A stretch of DNA of 64,000 nucleotides from Clytia hemisphaerica. Taxonomy: Eukaryota; Cnidaria; Hydrozoa; Leptothecata; Clytiidae. The notes under the pieces are model-generated. The model made no database searches. It saw only the letters and a program-made list of their open reading frames with translations, and had not been told where the DNA came from. The stretch lies in contig CACVBU010000050.1 in NCBI GenBank assembly GCA_902728285.1, positions 3,496,919-3,560,918 on the forward strand, read 5' to 3'. Of the stretch, positions 1 to 13,500 are shown in pieces (the first letter of the stretch is position 1; each line of letters opens with the position of its first letter). Position numbers and translations under genes: made by a program.

Positions 1-624
1 CGATAAAGGCCGCGGATCTAGCCCTTCGGGCTTTACAGATCTGTAGTGACATTGCCTCCTTCCTCGTTAAAAATATCGAATAGTTCATTTGTAGCAAGAA
101 ATGATAGAAAACGTAGAAGCGTGTTGCGAATTGGGGTACAAAAAGTCATTACTTGCAGAGAAGTAATGACCTAATTTTTGTAGAATGCATTACTCATTAT
201 TGGGATGAATTTTCGCGGGGATTAAATTTAGGGAATTTCGCGGATTTGAACGTCAAGTCAATCTTAGTAGTGTGCGTAGACAATAAGTATTGGAGCAGCA
301 TTATTGACAGCAAGCTCTTCAAAATTTCATTAGGCTCGACATTAAAAACAGTTTTGTGTTGCCTCCGTTAAAAATACACACAGCTTGATTCACAGGAGTA
401 GGTCAAGTGCTTGAAGGTTGCTTTCAGCAGGACAGAGATATTACATTCTCAGTGCGTGCTGTGTATAATTATAAACAAAATATTTGGTTGGACTTTGAAC
501 CTGGCAACATAACTCCTATGTTCTGCTACGCTATGTGCTTGCCTCAAGAATTCATACCGATTTTTATACTTCGAGAACTGGTAATGAGTAGTTTTCCATC
601 GATGAGTTTTCTTTCTTATTGACC

Positions 625-978
625 AAAGTCGAAAAGAAGCCGACTTCTGACCTTGAAGATATTCAATTGACATTGGTACACGTTTTTATAAGAACATACA
701 AAATTTTTGAAGCCTTAAGATGTTAACTTTTTGAGTTTTAAGCCTAAAAACTTTCTCAACATGTTCTTATTTTCACCATTTTGAGAGTATTTTTGTCCAT
801 TTTCTTAAGAAAATAGGTGTTTAAGGGTCCAAAAAACTTTAAAATGTACTTAACTTGTTCTGAACATTTTGGCAATCGAAGCCTTATGTTCTTATATAGT
901 TTGTTCTTATAAAAAATATGTACCAATGTCAATTGAATATCTTACTGGTCGGAAGTCGATTTCTTTCGACTTTAGTTT
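625..978. repeat. Palindromic repeat split at its centre by a TA-target MITE
   Basis: Arms of about 53 bp (roughly 625-678 and 921-975) are inverted copies of each other. Both include CAATTGACATTGGTA or its complement and a block reading GTCGAAA...GACTTC. With the insert at 679-920 removed, the arms meet at ATTGGTACCAAT, a perfect palindrome whose central TA is the insertion target. A third partial copy of the arm, in direct orientation with the left arm, lies at about 977-1012. Confidence 0.6.
679..920. mobile_element. MITE with TA target duplication, GTTCTTA family (copy 1)
   Basis: The ends read CACGTTTTTATAAGAAC and GTTCTTATAAAAAATATG and are bounded by TA at 677-678 and 921-922. The interior repeats GTTCTTA-type words many times and shares the phrases GAAGCCTTA and GAACATTTTGGC with the copies at 1546, 5649, 11398 and 12493. 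TA duplication and short terminal repeats fit a non-autonomous Tc1/mariner-like element. No transposase is encoded. Confidence 0.7.
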
Positions 979-1545
979 CCTGCCAGGTAGATATTCAATT
1001 GACATTGGTAACTCCCAAAAAACTCAAATTGAATCGATTCCTCTCACAAGGTCAATTTTTCAACAATAAACTTCAGTTTTTAGTTCAACATACATCAAAA
1101 AAAATCGAAACACACACGTATTACACTACTAAACCTCTCTATAAACATTCTAGTTGGAGAAGTCGGAGAGAGCTGTGTTTTCGATTAAAGATACTTCTCT
1201 AAACCATGCTTATTTAAAACCTTTTCGTAACTCCACGAAAATAAGGCAAATTTTGGGACTTTTTCATCCGTCGTGCAATCACTTTTGCTCTTTGTTCATT
1301 TTTGAATAGAGAAACTTATTATAATAGATATGAAGTATATATTAAATTCTATCCCCTACGTGTTTCCTTGATATTTTAAAGGGAGCTCTCAATTATTAAA
1401 ATATCCTCCCGAAGTGTTCAATCTCGGCCGCAGTTTTGTTTGTAATAATCAGTGTTTAAATTCAGAATTCACTGCAGAGGTTTCTTCTCTCCTTTCTCTT
1501 TCTTAAAACTTTGCTTTCATTTCTTTCCAAGATATGAATGATGTA

Positions 1546-1791
1546 CATCTTGTTTTTCTATAAGAGCAGCCAAAACTTTTGAAGCCTTCGAATGTTCTTT
1601 ATTTTTTGACTTTTACGCCTAGAAATGTTCTTAAAATGTTCTTCTTTCGTTATTCTGTGAGTATTTTTGCGTGATTTCCTAAGGAATTGTGTGTTTTAGA
1701 GTCCACAAAGCCTTAATGTTCTTAATTTGTTCTTAATATTTTCCCATACTTTATGTTCTCGATCGTGTAGTTTGTTCTTATAAAGAATTTG
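1546..1791. mobile_element. MITE, GTTCTTA family (copy 2, degraded ends)
   Basis: Same orientation and internal order of words as the copy at 679-920. The left end (CATCTTGTTTTTCTATAAG) and right end (GTTCTTATAAAGAATTTG) have diverged. TA lies on both sides (1544-1545 and 1792-1793). Confidence 0.6.
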
Positions 1792-2298
1792 TACACAAAA
1801 CTTTCTCCCCATTTGGAATCATACTGAGTAGAACTTTTTTTGGCAAACAGGGATGAATTCTTAATTATGGTTGGTGTGTTCATAATTATTCCTTACTAAG
1901 TTTCCCCAAAAGTCTATCTTAAGCCAACTTTACGTTCATAAAATGATTTGTCTGAAGACTAGATGTCTTCGAAAATCCGCTCAATATATACTTTGATTAA
2001 AAGGAAAAGCTTGGAATAGGGTATCATTTCTCTGTTGAAAATTGCATAGACCAATCCTAATGTTTTTGTGACTTGACCCTCCTTTCCAACTCCAATGCTA
2101 AAATCCATTTAAAACTCTAAGCAAGAAACTTTGAACTTCAGGGGTTGTAAGAATCAGGTGATTTTCAGACATTTATCAAATATTTAGAGTAGATATTAAG
2201 AAGTTAATACGAAGGAAAGTATGAATTAAAAAGTACTGAATATTAAACTTTAGAAGGCTCCAGAAAATTAATTGGTTCCAGGGCCCAAAATACTTTGC

Positions 2299-2519
2299 AT
2301 AAATTTTTTTTATTAGAACAATTTAAGAACAATGCTGAGCCTGGAGTTACTAAATTTCAAGTAATTTAGGGGAAGAGTAAAAATTTGGTATAACGTCTAA
2401 ATAACTCAATTTCACCCTATAAATAAGAACAGGATAAGAACAATTTGAGGCTCAAAGTGCCAAAAAAATAAGAACAGCCGAGCCTCATCAAAAATTTACT
2501 GGTTCTTACAAGAAAAGTG
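2299..2519. mobile_element. MITE related to the 45739 element, reverse orientation
   Basis: Contains TAAGAACAATTTGAGGCTCAAAGTGCC and AAATTTACTGGTTCTTA, which match in reverse complement the left half of the element at 45739-45985. The right end TTCTTACAAGAAAAGTG is an imperfect partner of the left end, and the borders are approximate. A short fragment of the same family sits at about 6128-6177, just before a splice acceptor. Confidence 0.5.
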
Positions 2520-4583
2520 CAGCTATTGGAAATTTAAAGGAAATTACCTTCAATTCAATATGTTCCCAAGATTCTGGAGTCCCTTCTTTAGTTCAAGTCT
2601 TGCTCAGGTCAGTAAGAGAGTAAAAGGTTTGTCCAAAATGTCAACTTAACTTAAACATATCCTTCTGGTTTGCATGTTTTTATATAGATGTTAGATTAGA
2701 AAATACACTTAGCGTCTAATTGTTAAAAATCTCTAAAAGTTGATCATCTAGTGATTGGATTAGAAAGTGTCGCATGTTTTGAAATGATAAACCCACTTTT
2801 TGTCTAGACTTTTAGCACGTGAGTATTTTTCTAAGGCCTTTCTTGGTAACTTAAAACTTTCTTGGAATGTAAGTCAAAAATTAAGTTTGTTTTTCTACAC
2901 GACGTTAGAATTTTGGGATTCAGTAAGTCGCACTGCAATCACTTATTCTTTCAAGAACTTTAGAGCGTTGTCAAGGGAAGGTTATTTATTGTACATACTA
3001 TGGACGTACTTTGAACGCCGTAGTCTGTATGTTTTCTCTGTTCTAAAGAGTCGGTACATCACGAACAAATGAACAAACTTGACAAATCTGTTTCACATTC
3101 AATTACCTATGATTTATCTCTTCTGCTTGACAATGACGTCATACAAACAGAAATTTTCGAAACAAATCCCCCTGACATGTTTTGAGTGAATTGATTCTTT
3201 TATTATTCTCTTGCTTAATTTCCCATTCAAAAACGGAAGATACTCTCCAGAAATTGCAACTCAAACTACTGTTTTTCTTTGAGAGAGCCAGTAAATTTTT
3301 GTTGAGCCTCAAATTATTCTTATTTTCATTTATATGCATAGTTTTGAGCTATTCTAGAGGCTGAGAGATTGGTTCGTATTGATTTTTCCTGTAAAGAAGA
3401 GTGTAGTTAAGCTCAAAGTATTAAATTGGTATTTGTCACCTTGTTTCACACAGGCCCAAAAGAGGCCCAAAATTATGCCCAGTTCAATATTTTAGCGTTA
3501 TACCGGCTTTAGATTAACCCCGAATAAACTTGTAAAGTATACTAAACAGGCTTTTTATCATTAAAAAGTAGGGTTTAGAAGTAGATCAAAAATAAGGCCC
3601 TTGAAAAAAAACGCTTAAAAGATTACCTTCAATTTTTGTAGTAATAGTTGATCAACGTTTGAGAGAGAGTGACCTTGTCATGGTTTCGTTGAAAGTTGAA
3701 GAATAAAAATATATGGGGAATATCAAGAACAGAATTTGTCGAATTTCCATTGTCAAAAACCATATCTATAAAATGTCCTTTTTTAGGCTTCTTGTGCAAC
3801 TCCGGTTTGAAGAAAAAACAACCCTAATTCTATCTCTATTTCTTTTATCGTGTAGCCATAATATATTTTAGTACTGGACCATTTTATGGAGATAACATTG
3901 ACTGACCTCAGCAGGATAATTCTCCTCTTTTCTTTTTGGAATCGGAAGGCGGAGTTTCTGTACCGCTAAATATTTGAAAGTACTGAAACCCTTTTGGATG
4001 ATAAGATATATTTGTAAAGATTTATTGATGTCACCAAAAGAGAGTCCATCAGAGAACCTCTAAAGTATGGAATAAATGAGTAAGATTTTATTTAATACCC
4101 AAATAAGTATGAAATCTAAAATCTTAAATGTTTCTTTTGAAAATGTTTAAAGAATATAGCAAGGGGCAAAGCAAAAACTCCCTTGACATCTTTTAAGACA
4201 GGGCTAAACCAACCTGATTCATTTGGAAGTGTACTTTTTTAGAGAAAGACGACATAAATTAAGCCCAAAAGCTCTCAATGACTAAAAGAATGACGTCATT
4301 TTAATATTTTCTAACCGACACGTCATATTCAACCAATCAACTGAGAAGAAATTTCAAAACTACCTATCCAAAATAGTCAAAATTCCAAGAAAAAACATTC
4401 TGGTTTTGAAAGAAATTGAAAGAAAGACAAAGTAAAATCTGCAAACACCTTTTAAAAATTAAATTAACAACCAAAGTGAAATTCTTGATATTTTGCTTTA
4501 AAAATATTTGATTAGGAAATTTAATAATAAGTCAATAGCAAAACATAGTCGAATGAACTTGACCAATGCAATTTTGATTTTAG

Positions 4584-7500
4584 GAAATTTGCCAAGTACA
4601 ACATTTCAATGATGATCGCCCGCCCGCTCAGAAGTTAGCTACTGCTCGCTCGTCCGCCAAACAATCCAAGAAAGATGGCGGAGGTGGTGGTGGAAAGGGA
4701 AAGAACACAAAGAAAGACCCAACCCCAAACACAGAAGAAGCTATCGTCGAAGCACCACTTTTTCCAAAATATATTTTCAATGTAAACAATGCCTTAACGA
4801 GGATGAATGAGATGATCCCTCATCTGGTTGGATGTTGCTTGGAAACGAAAACTATCGACGAACAACTACAGTAAGTCCCTTGTGAAAAATTATTCTCCTG
4901 GATGTTTTAAGTCTCTTTTTGGTAAAAACTTAGAACGGACTAAAAAGTATAAGAATGGTCTTTAGTGAATTAAAGCAAAGATTCTCATTTTTCAAAACGG
5001 ATTTCTAAGACTTTTTGTTAAACCAAACTACATGTCTTCCAGGAGCCCTTAATAACCTAGCTGTGTCATTATCTAAATATCGCTCCTAAACATAAAATCC
5101 CATTTACAGTAACTTCCTGTCCTTAAATTCTCCATAGCCTTAAAAAACTCTTATTCTCAACTGACGAATTTTGTTTTTACTAGTACATCACTCGCCCAGA
5201 TTGAGAGATTCCAGTCTTTGTATCTCGACCAACTTCATTCTTCACTTTCTTTTAGAAAATGATCTCTTTTAAATTGCTCCAAGCAAGTCTAATATTTGGT
5301 ATAACACCTTCCTATGAATAACCTTTGCAAAACAATAAACAAGTGAAATCTTGAAAAATACCCCAAGACCAGTGTTTGCTTTCAACTTAACACCGTTCGT
5401 TTTCAGAGCAATTTTAGAATGATTTATTTTTTTGAAGTCAGCGTCCTTCATCCCCTTGAAAGTTACTAAAGTGTATTTTAATCCAATCCAATGCATTAAA
5501 ATTCAATTTCAAAACTTTGACGGCTTTACTAAGTTTACTTGTCAAGGATTATTAAAATCGTTTTCAAAAAATTGTCATTTGCACCTCATGATTAATTTAT
5601 AATCTCTTTTTAGGTTTAACTTGATCCCAGGCTTTTGAAAACTATTTACACGGTTTTTTTATAAGAACATCCAAAATTTTTGAAGCCTTCAGTTTTAAGC
5701 CTAAAAATGTTCTTAACAACATGTTCTTATTTTCAACATCTTGTGACCATTTTTACCCATTTTTCTAAGAAGTCGGGTGTTTTCGAGTCCGCAATGCCTT
5801 AGAATGTTCTTAACTTGTTCTTAACATTTTTGCCATCGAAGCCTTATGTTCTTGTATAGTTTGTTCGATCATAAAAAAAGTGTAATTACTAAAGAATCTT
5901 GTGGCAGTGTTTGCCGAAATCATCAATCAATCAATCACGCGGAAATCACCAACAAACCCTTGTGGGGAATTTGAGGTCTTAAAGCGGTATGAATTTCACC
6001 GAAGCTCCTCACCCAATAAAACCTTAGAAACCCTGTTTGAAATTCTAATTTACTGTCTGACTTATGGTGGTGCTCTTCAACCTCTTTTTAGCTTCTAAGG
6101 GAAGAAAGTGAGTGTTGTCTGAAAACATGAAAGAACAGTCGAGTCTCAAAATTTACTGGTTATTATAAAAAAATACTTAAACTTTCAGCCAACTAACAGA
6201 ACAGATGAAGAATGAGAAATTGAACGAGCTTCAACAAGAATTGAACCCTCCATCTCCTATTGAAGTTGAAGGAGGAATAGGAGGCGAAGAAGGAGCAGTC
6301 CAAATCTCCATCATTCCCTCACCAAGTTCCGAACAAACCACTGAACAACCACTCAAAACATGCGTCTCCGCTAAAGACATTATGGAGATAACTACTGAAC
6401 TCAACGCCTCATCATTTTTTCTCTCGTTCCTGTCGGCCGCATCAAAAAGTCGTTTGATGGGCGATCCATTGTATGAACAGTTTTTGTCATCCGCTAAAAA
6501 GGTAATTTATCCCCATCAAATTTCTTTGCGCTAAATTTGTGAAGATTTTAATCATACTGATGTTTTTATGTGATGGCGCCTATAAAACGTTAATTTCAAC
6601 ATGAATTTCGCACGTATTAACTTTTTTTAACGGATGCTTCAGTAAAGTTAGTTCAAAGATTACCAATCTATAAAATATATAACTCAGTCTTGATGCAAAA
6701 ATTTGAGAAACGAGATTGAATAAGTCCCTTTCCCGTCCCATAAGAATACAATTTGCTCTCTCTAATTTGATCTCCAGGGATTAAAGCCTTCTTTCGAAGT
6801 AGAGAAATATTCGAATTGTAGAGAGCATCTTTTAGTTCGAATTACAGATGTTCGAATTAGAGAGAGAGTTGACGACATTTAAATATCATGGTCTACTTGG
6901 ATTTCAGTTAATAAAGAATATTGATGAATCGAAACTGAAAAAAAGTATTCAAAGGCTTACTAACCTTTGCAATATGATTCTTGTTTTCTGGCTTCATCCG
7001 TATGAACAGAACGTTGGAAAGGTTAAAAAAAATCCAGCAACGTGCGGGATAGAAATGACTCCACGTTGCGACTAATTTTGAAAAGTTTCAAAAAAAAAAA
7101 TGAAATGAATTTTACATCCCGCAAAATCTTCTTACAGAATTTAAAGTGTTCTCTTTTTCTTTTGAAATAGCCATAGCACTAACAAGATCAGCTCAAAAAG
7201 TTTTATCTCTGCAAATCTCCCCCAAAAAAACTTGTTCTCTTTTGAGGCTTACTGAATCAGCCATATTCTTTGATTGGTTTGATCAAAAAATATGTCGTCC
7301 CTCCTTTTTTCCTGATATCTCACAGTGATCAACTGGTTGTTTTGCTTAAACTTTCTGATATCTTTTACTTCATTTGTATCTATTCTTTTATGAAATTTCA
7401 TATACAGAGATGGGACTATAACTAAATTTTACTAACTGAGCTAGATTTTGTAATTACAAAACTGTGTTTAGTCTACGTTAAAAATTTTCAAAGGTCACCC

Positions 7501-10500
7501 CGCTCCTCAACTCAATAACATTTGTATCTCTGAATCTGTTTGGCAAACTTCCCCCTTGAAACTCTAATTACACTTTATCGAAAGTGATATACGTAAACAA
7601 GAAAATTTTAGTCCCCTTTCCTTTAGAAAGAATTCTTCACCGATAATTACCCGTCATTATTGTAAAAGAGCTTTTTCTTTGGTCGGCGGAAAAGATTTTT
7701 CACGTTCTATATTTACAAGAAGAATATTTGATGAGATATTGCACTATATATGAAACCATTCCATTTTGAAGCAATATTTGACCTTTGCCAAGAACTTCCT
7801 AGAAAGTCTTTATTGGACTCTTCCAGTCCGTAATTCCTTTGGTTGACGTTTTCAATGTTCTACCCTAGATGACCTAGATTTTTCGGACTGGACACATGTT
7901 TAACCCCTGGACAAGCATCAAAGCGACCCCCTGGAAACTAAAAGTTAGCCCTGGACATGACGATTTTCACAACTTTTTAATACCCCTGGACAATATACCT
8001 TTCACCGCAAATGTACTGTTATCTTCTGGAAAAGAGGCTGTCGTTATTACTATCATTAATGGTGCTCTAACATACCATCAAACATATGTATAAGTATGTT
8101 AGTTTACGCTAGAAAGTTACAGGCTTTTGGTCTTGCTCTTAAAGTTTTAGAGTTTCACGCTTGGAGCGAAGGAAGGTATGACATAGCCTCATCATCATCA
8201 TCCTTCGACCTAGGTCCGAATGGATCTAGGTCGGAAACAAACAATAACCCTCCCTCCACAGCTCTCGATCAGCCATTGCAGTGCCAAGTTCCTCAATCTC
8301 TAGCCCTGTTTCTCGTTTCAAAGTATCAAGAAAAGTGCGCTTTCTCGAGCGCCTAGTGCCCGCAGGACACCAAAGTAAGATCTCAGACACCATTTCGTTT
8401 TTCGCACGGAAACAGTGACCTGAGAAAGAGAGCATCCTGCTAGTCAGGACAGAGGAAATTCTTGGGAGTCCATGATATATCTCTTGAAGGGTTGGGTGGT
8501 TGCGCCAATCAAGATTCTGGACTCTTTTCAAAAGATTTGTATAGCAGCCATCAAGGCTCTTCAGCATGGTTTTTGTCATGGTCCAAGTCTCCGAGCCATA
8601 TAGAAGAATGGGCTCGACAAGACTTCTAAAAGTTTGAAGTTTAAGAGCGTTAGACAAATTAGAGTGCCATATCTTGTTTAACTTATTACAAGCTTTCCAA
8701 GCTAGACCTTTCCTAATTTTAAAATCGTTTTCAGAGCTGTTAATATGAGAGCCAAGATATTTAAAATTCTTCACAAGTTTGATATTGACATCATTCTTGG
8801 AAGTTAAAGGGAGAACAATCCCAGAGGAGCTGATAAATTCAGTTTTTCCAGCATTGCAATAAAGACCGACTTGACTGGCCGAAGTTTCAAGTGAGTGAAG
8901 AAGACTTTCAAGATTTTGAATACTCTCAGAAACTAAGGCAAGATCGTCAGCAAAGTCAAGATCGGTCAGAAAAAGGCCGCGGTTACGCTTGCGCAGGGGA
9001 ACTTTAATTTTGATTCCCTTGTCATTAGTTAAGTAAACAGAAATTCTTAAAACATAATCTAAAACAATGATAAAAAGAAAGGGAGCTAAGGTGTCACCTT
9101 GTAGAACTCCAGCATGAATGTCAAAAATATCAGTGTCTCCGTCAGACATAGCCTGAAGATACCCTAATTCTCTAAATCTTCTAAAAATATATACCTCAGC
9201 TTAAAGTAAGATCATCAATCCCTAAATGCTCTTTAGTAGATGTCTAACCCCCATTCTATTCACTTTTGAACAAAACAATTGTCACCGGCGTCAAATTTCA
9301 TCCTCAGAAAATCTCAATTACCGTGCGATCGTAACCAAAGTTGCAAGTAGATCATAAAGACTTAATCAGGGATAATCAGATGGTTAAGATTTTTTTGCCT
9401 GAAGAAACCCTCTGTGGTTTTGAGTAAAATCGCCAAGTATTTTTGTCTAACTATATTCTAAAAGTCGAGATATCACAATCTAAAAGTCAAAAACTTGTAA
9501 CTTAATTATGTCGACTTTGGGAAACATTTAAACAAAAATATTTTGAGGTTTTGCTCAGGGCAATAGAAGGATTCCACATGCCAAATATCTCAAACCATCT
9601 GATTATCCCTTTAAAGAAGACTTTCTCCCTCTTTCAGGAAAACCTGACGATCCCAATGCCAGCCATCACTTTCTTTTCCTGTTGCCAAGTCACTCCAGGG
9701 AAAGTTAACATGGTCAGAGAGCTAATGGTGCTCTTCAAACCTAATGCTGACTTCAAAGAGGTAAAATCTAAATGTTCTCAGCTGGCACACAACGCTGTTT
9801 CAACGTTCATCTAACGTTATTTCGACGTTGTGAACGTTAGATAAACGTTGAAACAACGCTGTGTGCCAGCTGGGTTATCGACTTTGGTAGTGATAATGAA
9901 CTGTTAAAATCTATAGTTCGTGGAGTGTTTCACATTTTCTTGAAATGGATTATGACCGAGGCTGAAAAAGAGTGAACCAAAATTCAAGTATACTGGGAGA
10001 CTCCTAACTCCTTTTTATGAAGAAAAATCTGTTGAAAAAAATAACAATTGATACGAGAACAGTGAGGACAAAATTTTTCAAATACTTTTTCTTCTTTTTG
10101 GGTTAAGATAAAATTGGGTTACTGCTAATTTTAGGGGGGATAGCAGAGGGCGCCAAAATAAGCGATCAGAGACACCTTTTTTACTCTTTGTCTTTTGATG
10201 CCTCTTAACAAATGGGCGGTCGCTGGGGCGTGAGGGCAGTTTCTTCCTCTGCCTCCCCTACAACCACTCTACTGAATTGTAAAGACCTTCTCAACAAACC
10301 ACACTTGTATCTCTAAAAACTTTCATTGTTTGAAATTTTAGCGACAACAGCACATACTATAAATTTCCAGCAATTAGCTTTTCTAGTGCGCATGTTTCAA
10401 AAAAAAGTTAGCCCTTTCAGTTCAGTTAGCATAGCATATTCATTTCATATTGAGCAAAATTAGTAAAAATGTAATATTACTTTTTCAACTCAGTTTATCA

Positions 10501-13500
10501 TCCAAGATTTTTGACCTAAAACAGACCACACTAAGGCTTTTTCTATTGTTCTATTATCGAGAAAAGTTTCTCTAAAATGAAGAATTATAGGGCTTGGTAC
10601 GGTTTGGGCCTTTCAAAATCGGATTAGTGAAAATTTTTCATATTTTCAACTGACGTTCTCTGATGTTTACTTCTCTATGCTCTATATGATCTTAATCCAA
10701 ATCTTTCAATTTTCCAAACTTTTGAAGTATTACAGCCAAAAACATCACTCTTTAAAACCTCATTTTGGTCTAAATATTTTTTCTGCTAGTTCAATTATTA
10801 AAACTGATATTTTGATTTTTCGTTTGTTTGATATTTCAGGGTGTTGAACAAGTCATCAAATTATATCATGCATTTGAGAAAGCTCTTCAAGCCAAATATG
10901 GAGTAAGAACAACATGCCAGCTTTGATTTTTCAGAATCTATATAAAAGTTTTTTACGCCCCTTTCTTTAAAACTTTCTTAAACATAAACTTTTTTCAACG
11001 TAGGTTGTTTTTATCTAACTAACTAACAGGTTCGGCGGAAGCGGGGAGACTGGGGAGACTCCACTTTTGAGCAAATGAGATTTTTTTTCTCAAATCCCTA
11101 GCGAATTTTAGCTCATTTTGAGCCTTCAGCCTCCTCACTATTACGGTGGTTCCCCCGGGCCTGACTAACCTTTAGTATAACGATAATTTGAAGCAGTGAA
11201 ATTATTCTTTCAATACTGGCAACTTCATGTCTTACCCTGGAAACTTTAGTATAAATATTTTATCTGCACAAAGTCAAAATACCATCTCTTTACTTTAGGA
11301 AGTCATTTCGCGCAAATGTACGTACCTTCCAGACTACACAATGAACCAGGGGGGGCAGAGAGACTGACTTTCAATTGTGCCAACATACACGTTTTTTTAT
11401 AAAAACAAACTGTATAAGAACATAAGGCTTCGATGACCAAAATGCTAAGAATAAATTAAGAACATTTTAAGGCTTTGCAGACTCGAAAACACCCAATTCT
11501 TTAGGAAAATGGGTCAAAATGGTCACAAAATGGAGAAAAGGAAGAACATTTTAAGAACATTTTTAGGCTTAAAACTCAAAAAGTTAAGAACATCCGAAGG
11601 CTTTAAAAATTGTGGATGTTCTTATAAAAAAACGTGTATGCCTGGTTTATGTAATGCTGCCCAGATTCATCGTCACGTAATTACTATTGGTACTCTCAAA
11701 TATTTGATTCATAGGCTACGGGGATCGTGAAGGACTCGCGTGGTTTGTTGACGCCTACATTTGATAAAGTGGAACAAATCTTCGAAGTGTTAACGCAAAC
11801 ATGTCGTGCAGAATTTGAAGAAAGAGAATTCAAAGATTTGTTTGATATCATTCTCGATGTGGGTGCGAATGAATTCTTCGATCCAGTAAGTCAATTTTCT
11901 TTTCGATTTTCTCAGAACTTTTGGCCACTAGCATTAAAGCCAGGTTAATGATATTTGAATCGAGGTCAGAATTGGTACAAAAAACACTGACAAATACCTA
12001 GATTTTTGATGGATTAAGTAAATAATTTGCATTACCTTTTGCAAGATCAGAAAGCAGCTTCATGTGTAGATTGGCTTTAACGCAACATCACTAGAAGAAT
12101 GGGCAGTGTAAAACTAATGGCAGCTGGTGATGTTTCTTATCTACCTTATGGTGTATCATAAGTGATGGAGTGGAAAAAGAATTAAAATTTGTTAATCCAT
12201 ATTTTTTGACGTCATTAGATGTCGTCAATCCATCATACGAGTGCAACATTTGGGAGTGGTCTTATTAATTTATTATATTTTACATCATTTAATCGGTGAC
12301 ATGCTTTTGACAAATTCGTCATGCATTTCATTTCCGGATTTACTATTCTCGTGAAATATTGATCAAATCCTAACTAAGCTTGATGTAAACCAATTGGTAT
12401 AAATGTAAGATGTGAAAAACAAGCAATTGTTAAGGGCTTTATTTTTACTACCCCTTACCCTTACCTTAGTCCGCTTTGATATGATTCTGATACACATTTC
12501 TTATAAGAACATACGGCTTCAATGGCCAAAATGTTAAGAACAAGCCAAGAACATTTTAAGGCTTTGCGGACTCGAAAACAGCCTACAAAATTGGGAAAAT
12601 AAGAACATGTTAAGAACATTTTTAGGCTTGAAACCCAAAAAATTTTCAAAGCAATGAAAATGAAAATTTACTACCAAAATTAATTTTATTTTTATTTCGA
12701 CTTTTGGAATTTCAGGGTCGGTCGGGCCCGTAAAACTATTAATCAAATTGGTCTCGCCTAAGAACTTTCATGTTTTAACCTTCATGCCGTTAATTTCCTC
12801 CAAAAAGTCATTAATAAAGTCTTGACATTGGTAAGAAATGTGAAATGACTGCGGTGATATGTTTTTCTCGGTGAAAAAAGTTTTCCTTCCCTTCTACAAC
12901 AGATGTTGAGAGCAGTCTGCTAAAGAAAAACAACATACCTTATTCTGACCAACTCAAAGATGTTTCATCCACTGTATGTACTTCCAAGAAAATGTGTAAA
13001 CCTCAAGGATAAAATTTCCAAAAAAAATATCTTCAAGAAGCAAATAGCTAACAACCTCAACCAAAATGTTATTAGTTGAACAGTTAAGCCTATGATGGAA
13101 TTTCTTTCTCTTCTTCACCTCTCGTCTTTCATTCAACACAAAACTGAATGATTGAAAAATCTAGTTTCACTAAAGAAGACGGGAGCCATTAACTTATTAT
13201 AGCATGTAGGTTCAAGCATGCCAGATTTCATTAAGCTCCAATAGCTTGCAAGACTTCTCTAATCTTTTTAGGGTTGCGATTCAATTTTTTTCATAATTAT
13301 TAAAAAACTTCATTTATTGAATTAGCCTATATCCGTGTCTTTTTACCCCGCGAAAATTGAGATGTTTTTCGATGGCTTGAGTGAAAAAAATTTAGTGAAG
13401 AGATAATTCAAGGTTTGTCCTTTGTTGATATAAGACGTGTAAGCCTCTTTATCCCGCATCAGTAAGATTCTAGCGATTTCATTGGTCAAAGGACATCACG

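Larger units (their letters stand above)
1..4583. other. Stretch without a recognised gene, upstream of the first exon
   Basis: No reading frame here resembles a known protein, and I see no exon chain that joins the first supported exon at 4584. That exon opens with a splice acceptor, so this stretch is either the intron before it or intergenic DNA followed by an untranslated first exon. It holds three MITE-like repeats, listed separately, and a small hairpin at 21-32 (AGCCCTTCGGGCT type). A block at about 215-250 contains TTTCGCGG words that recur at 18851-18935, 20812-20832 and 49897-49929, which suggests remnants of one dispersed repeat. Confidence 0.5.
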
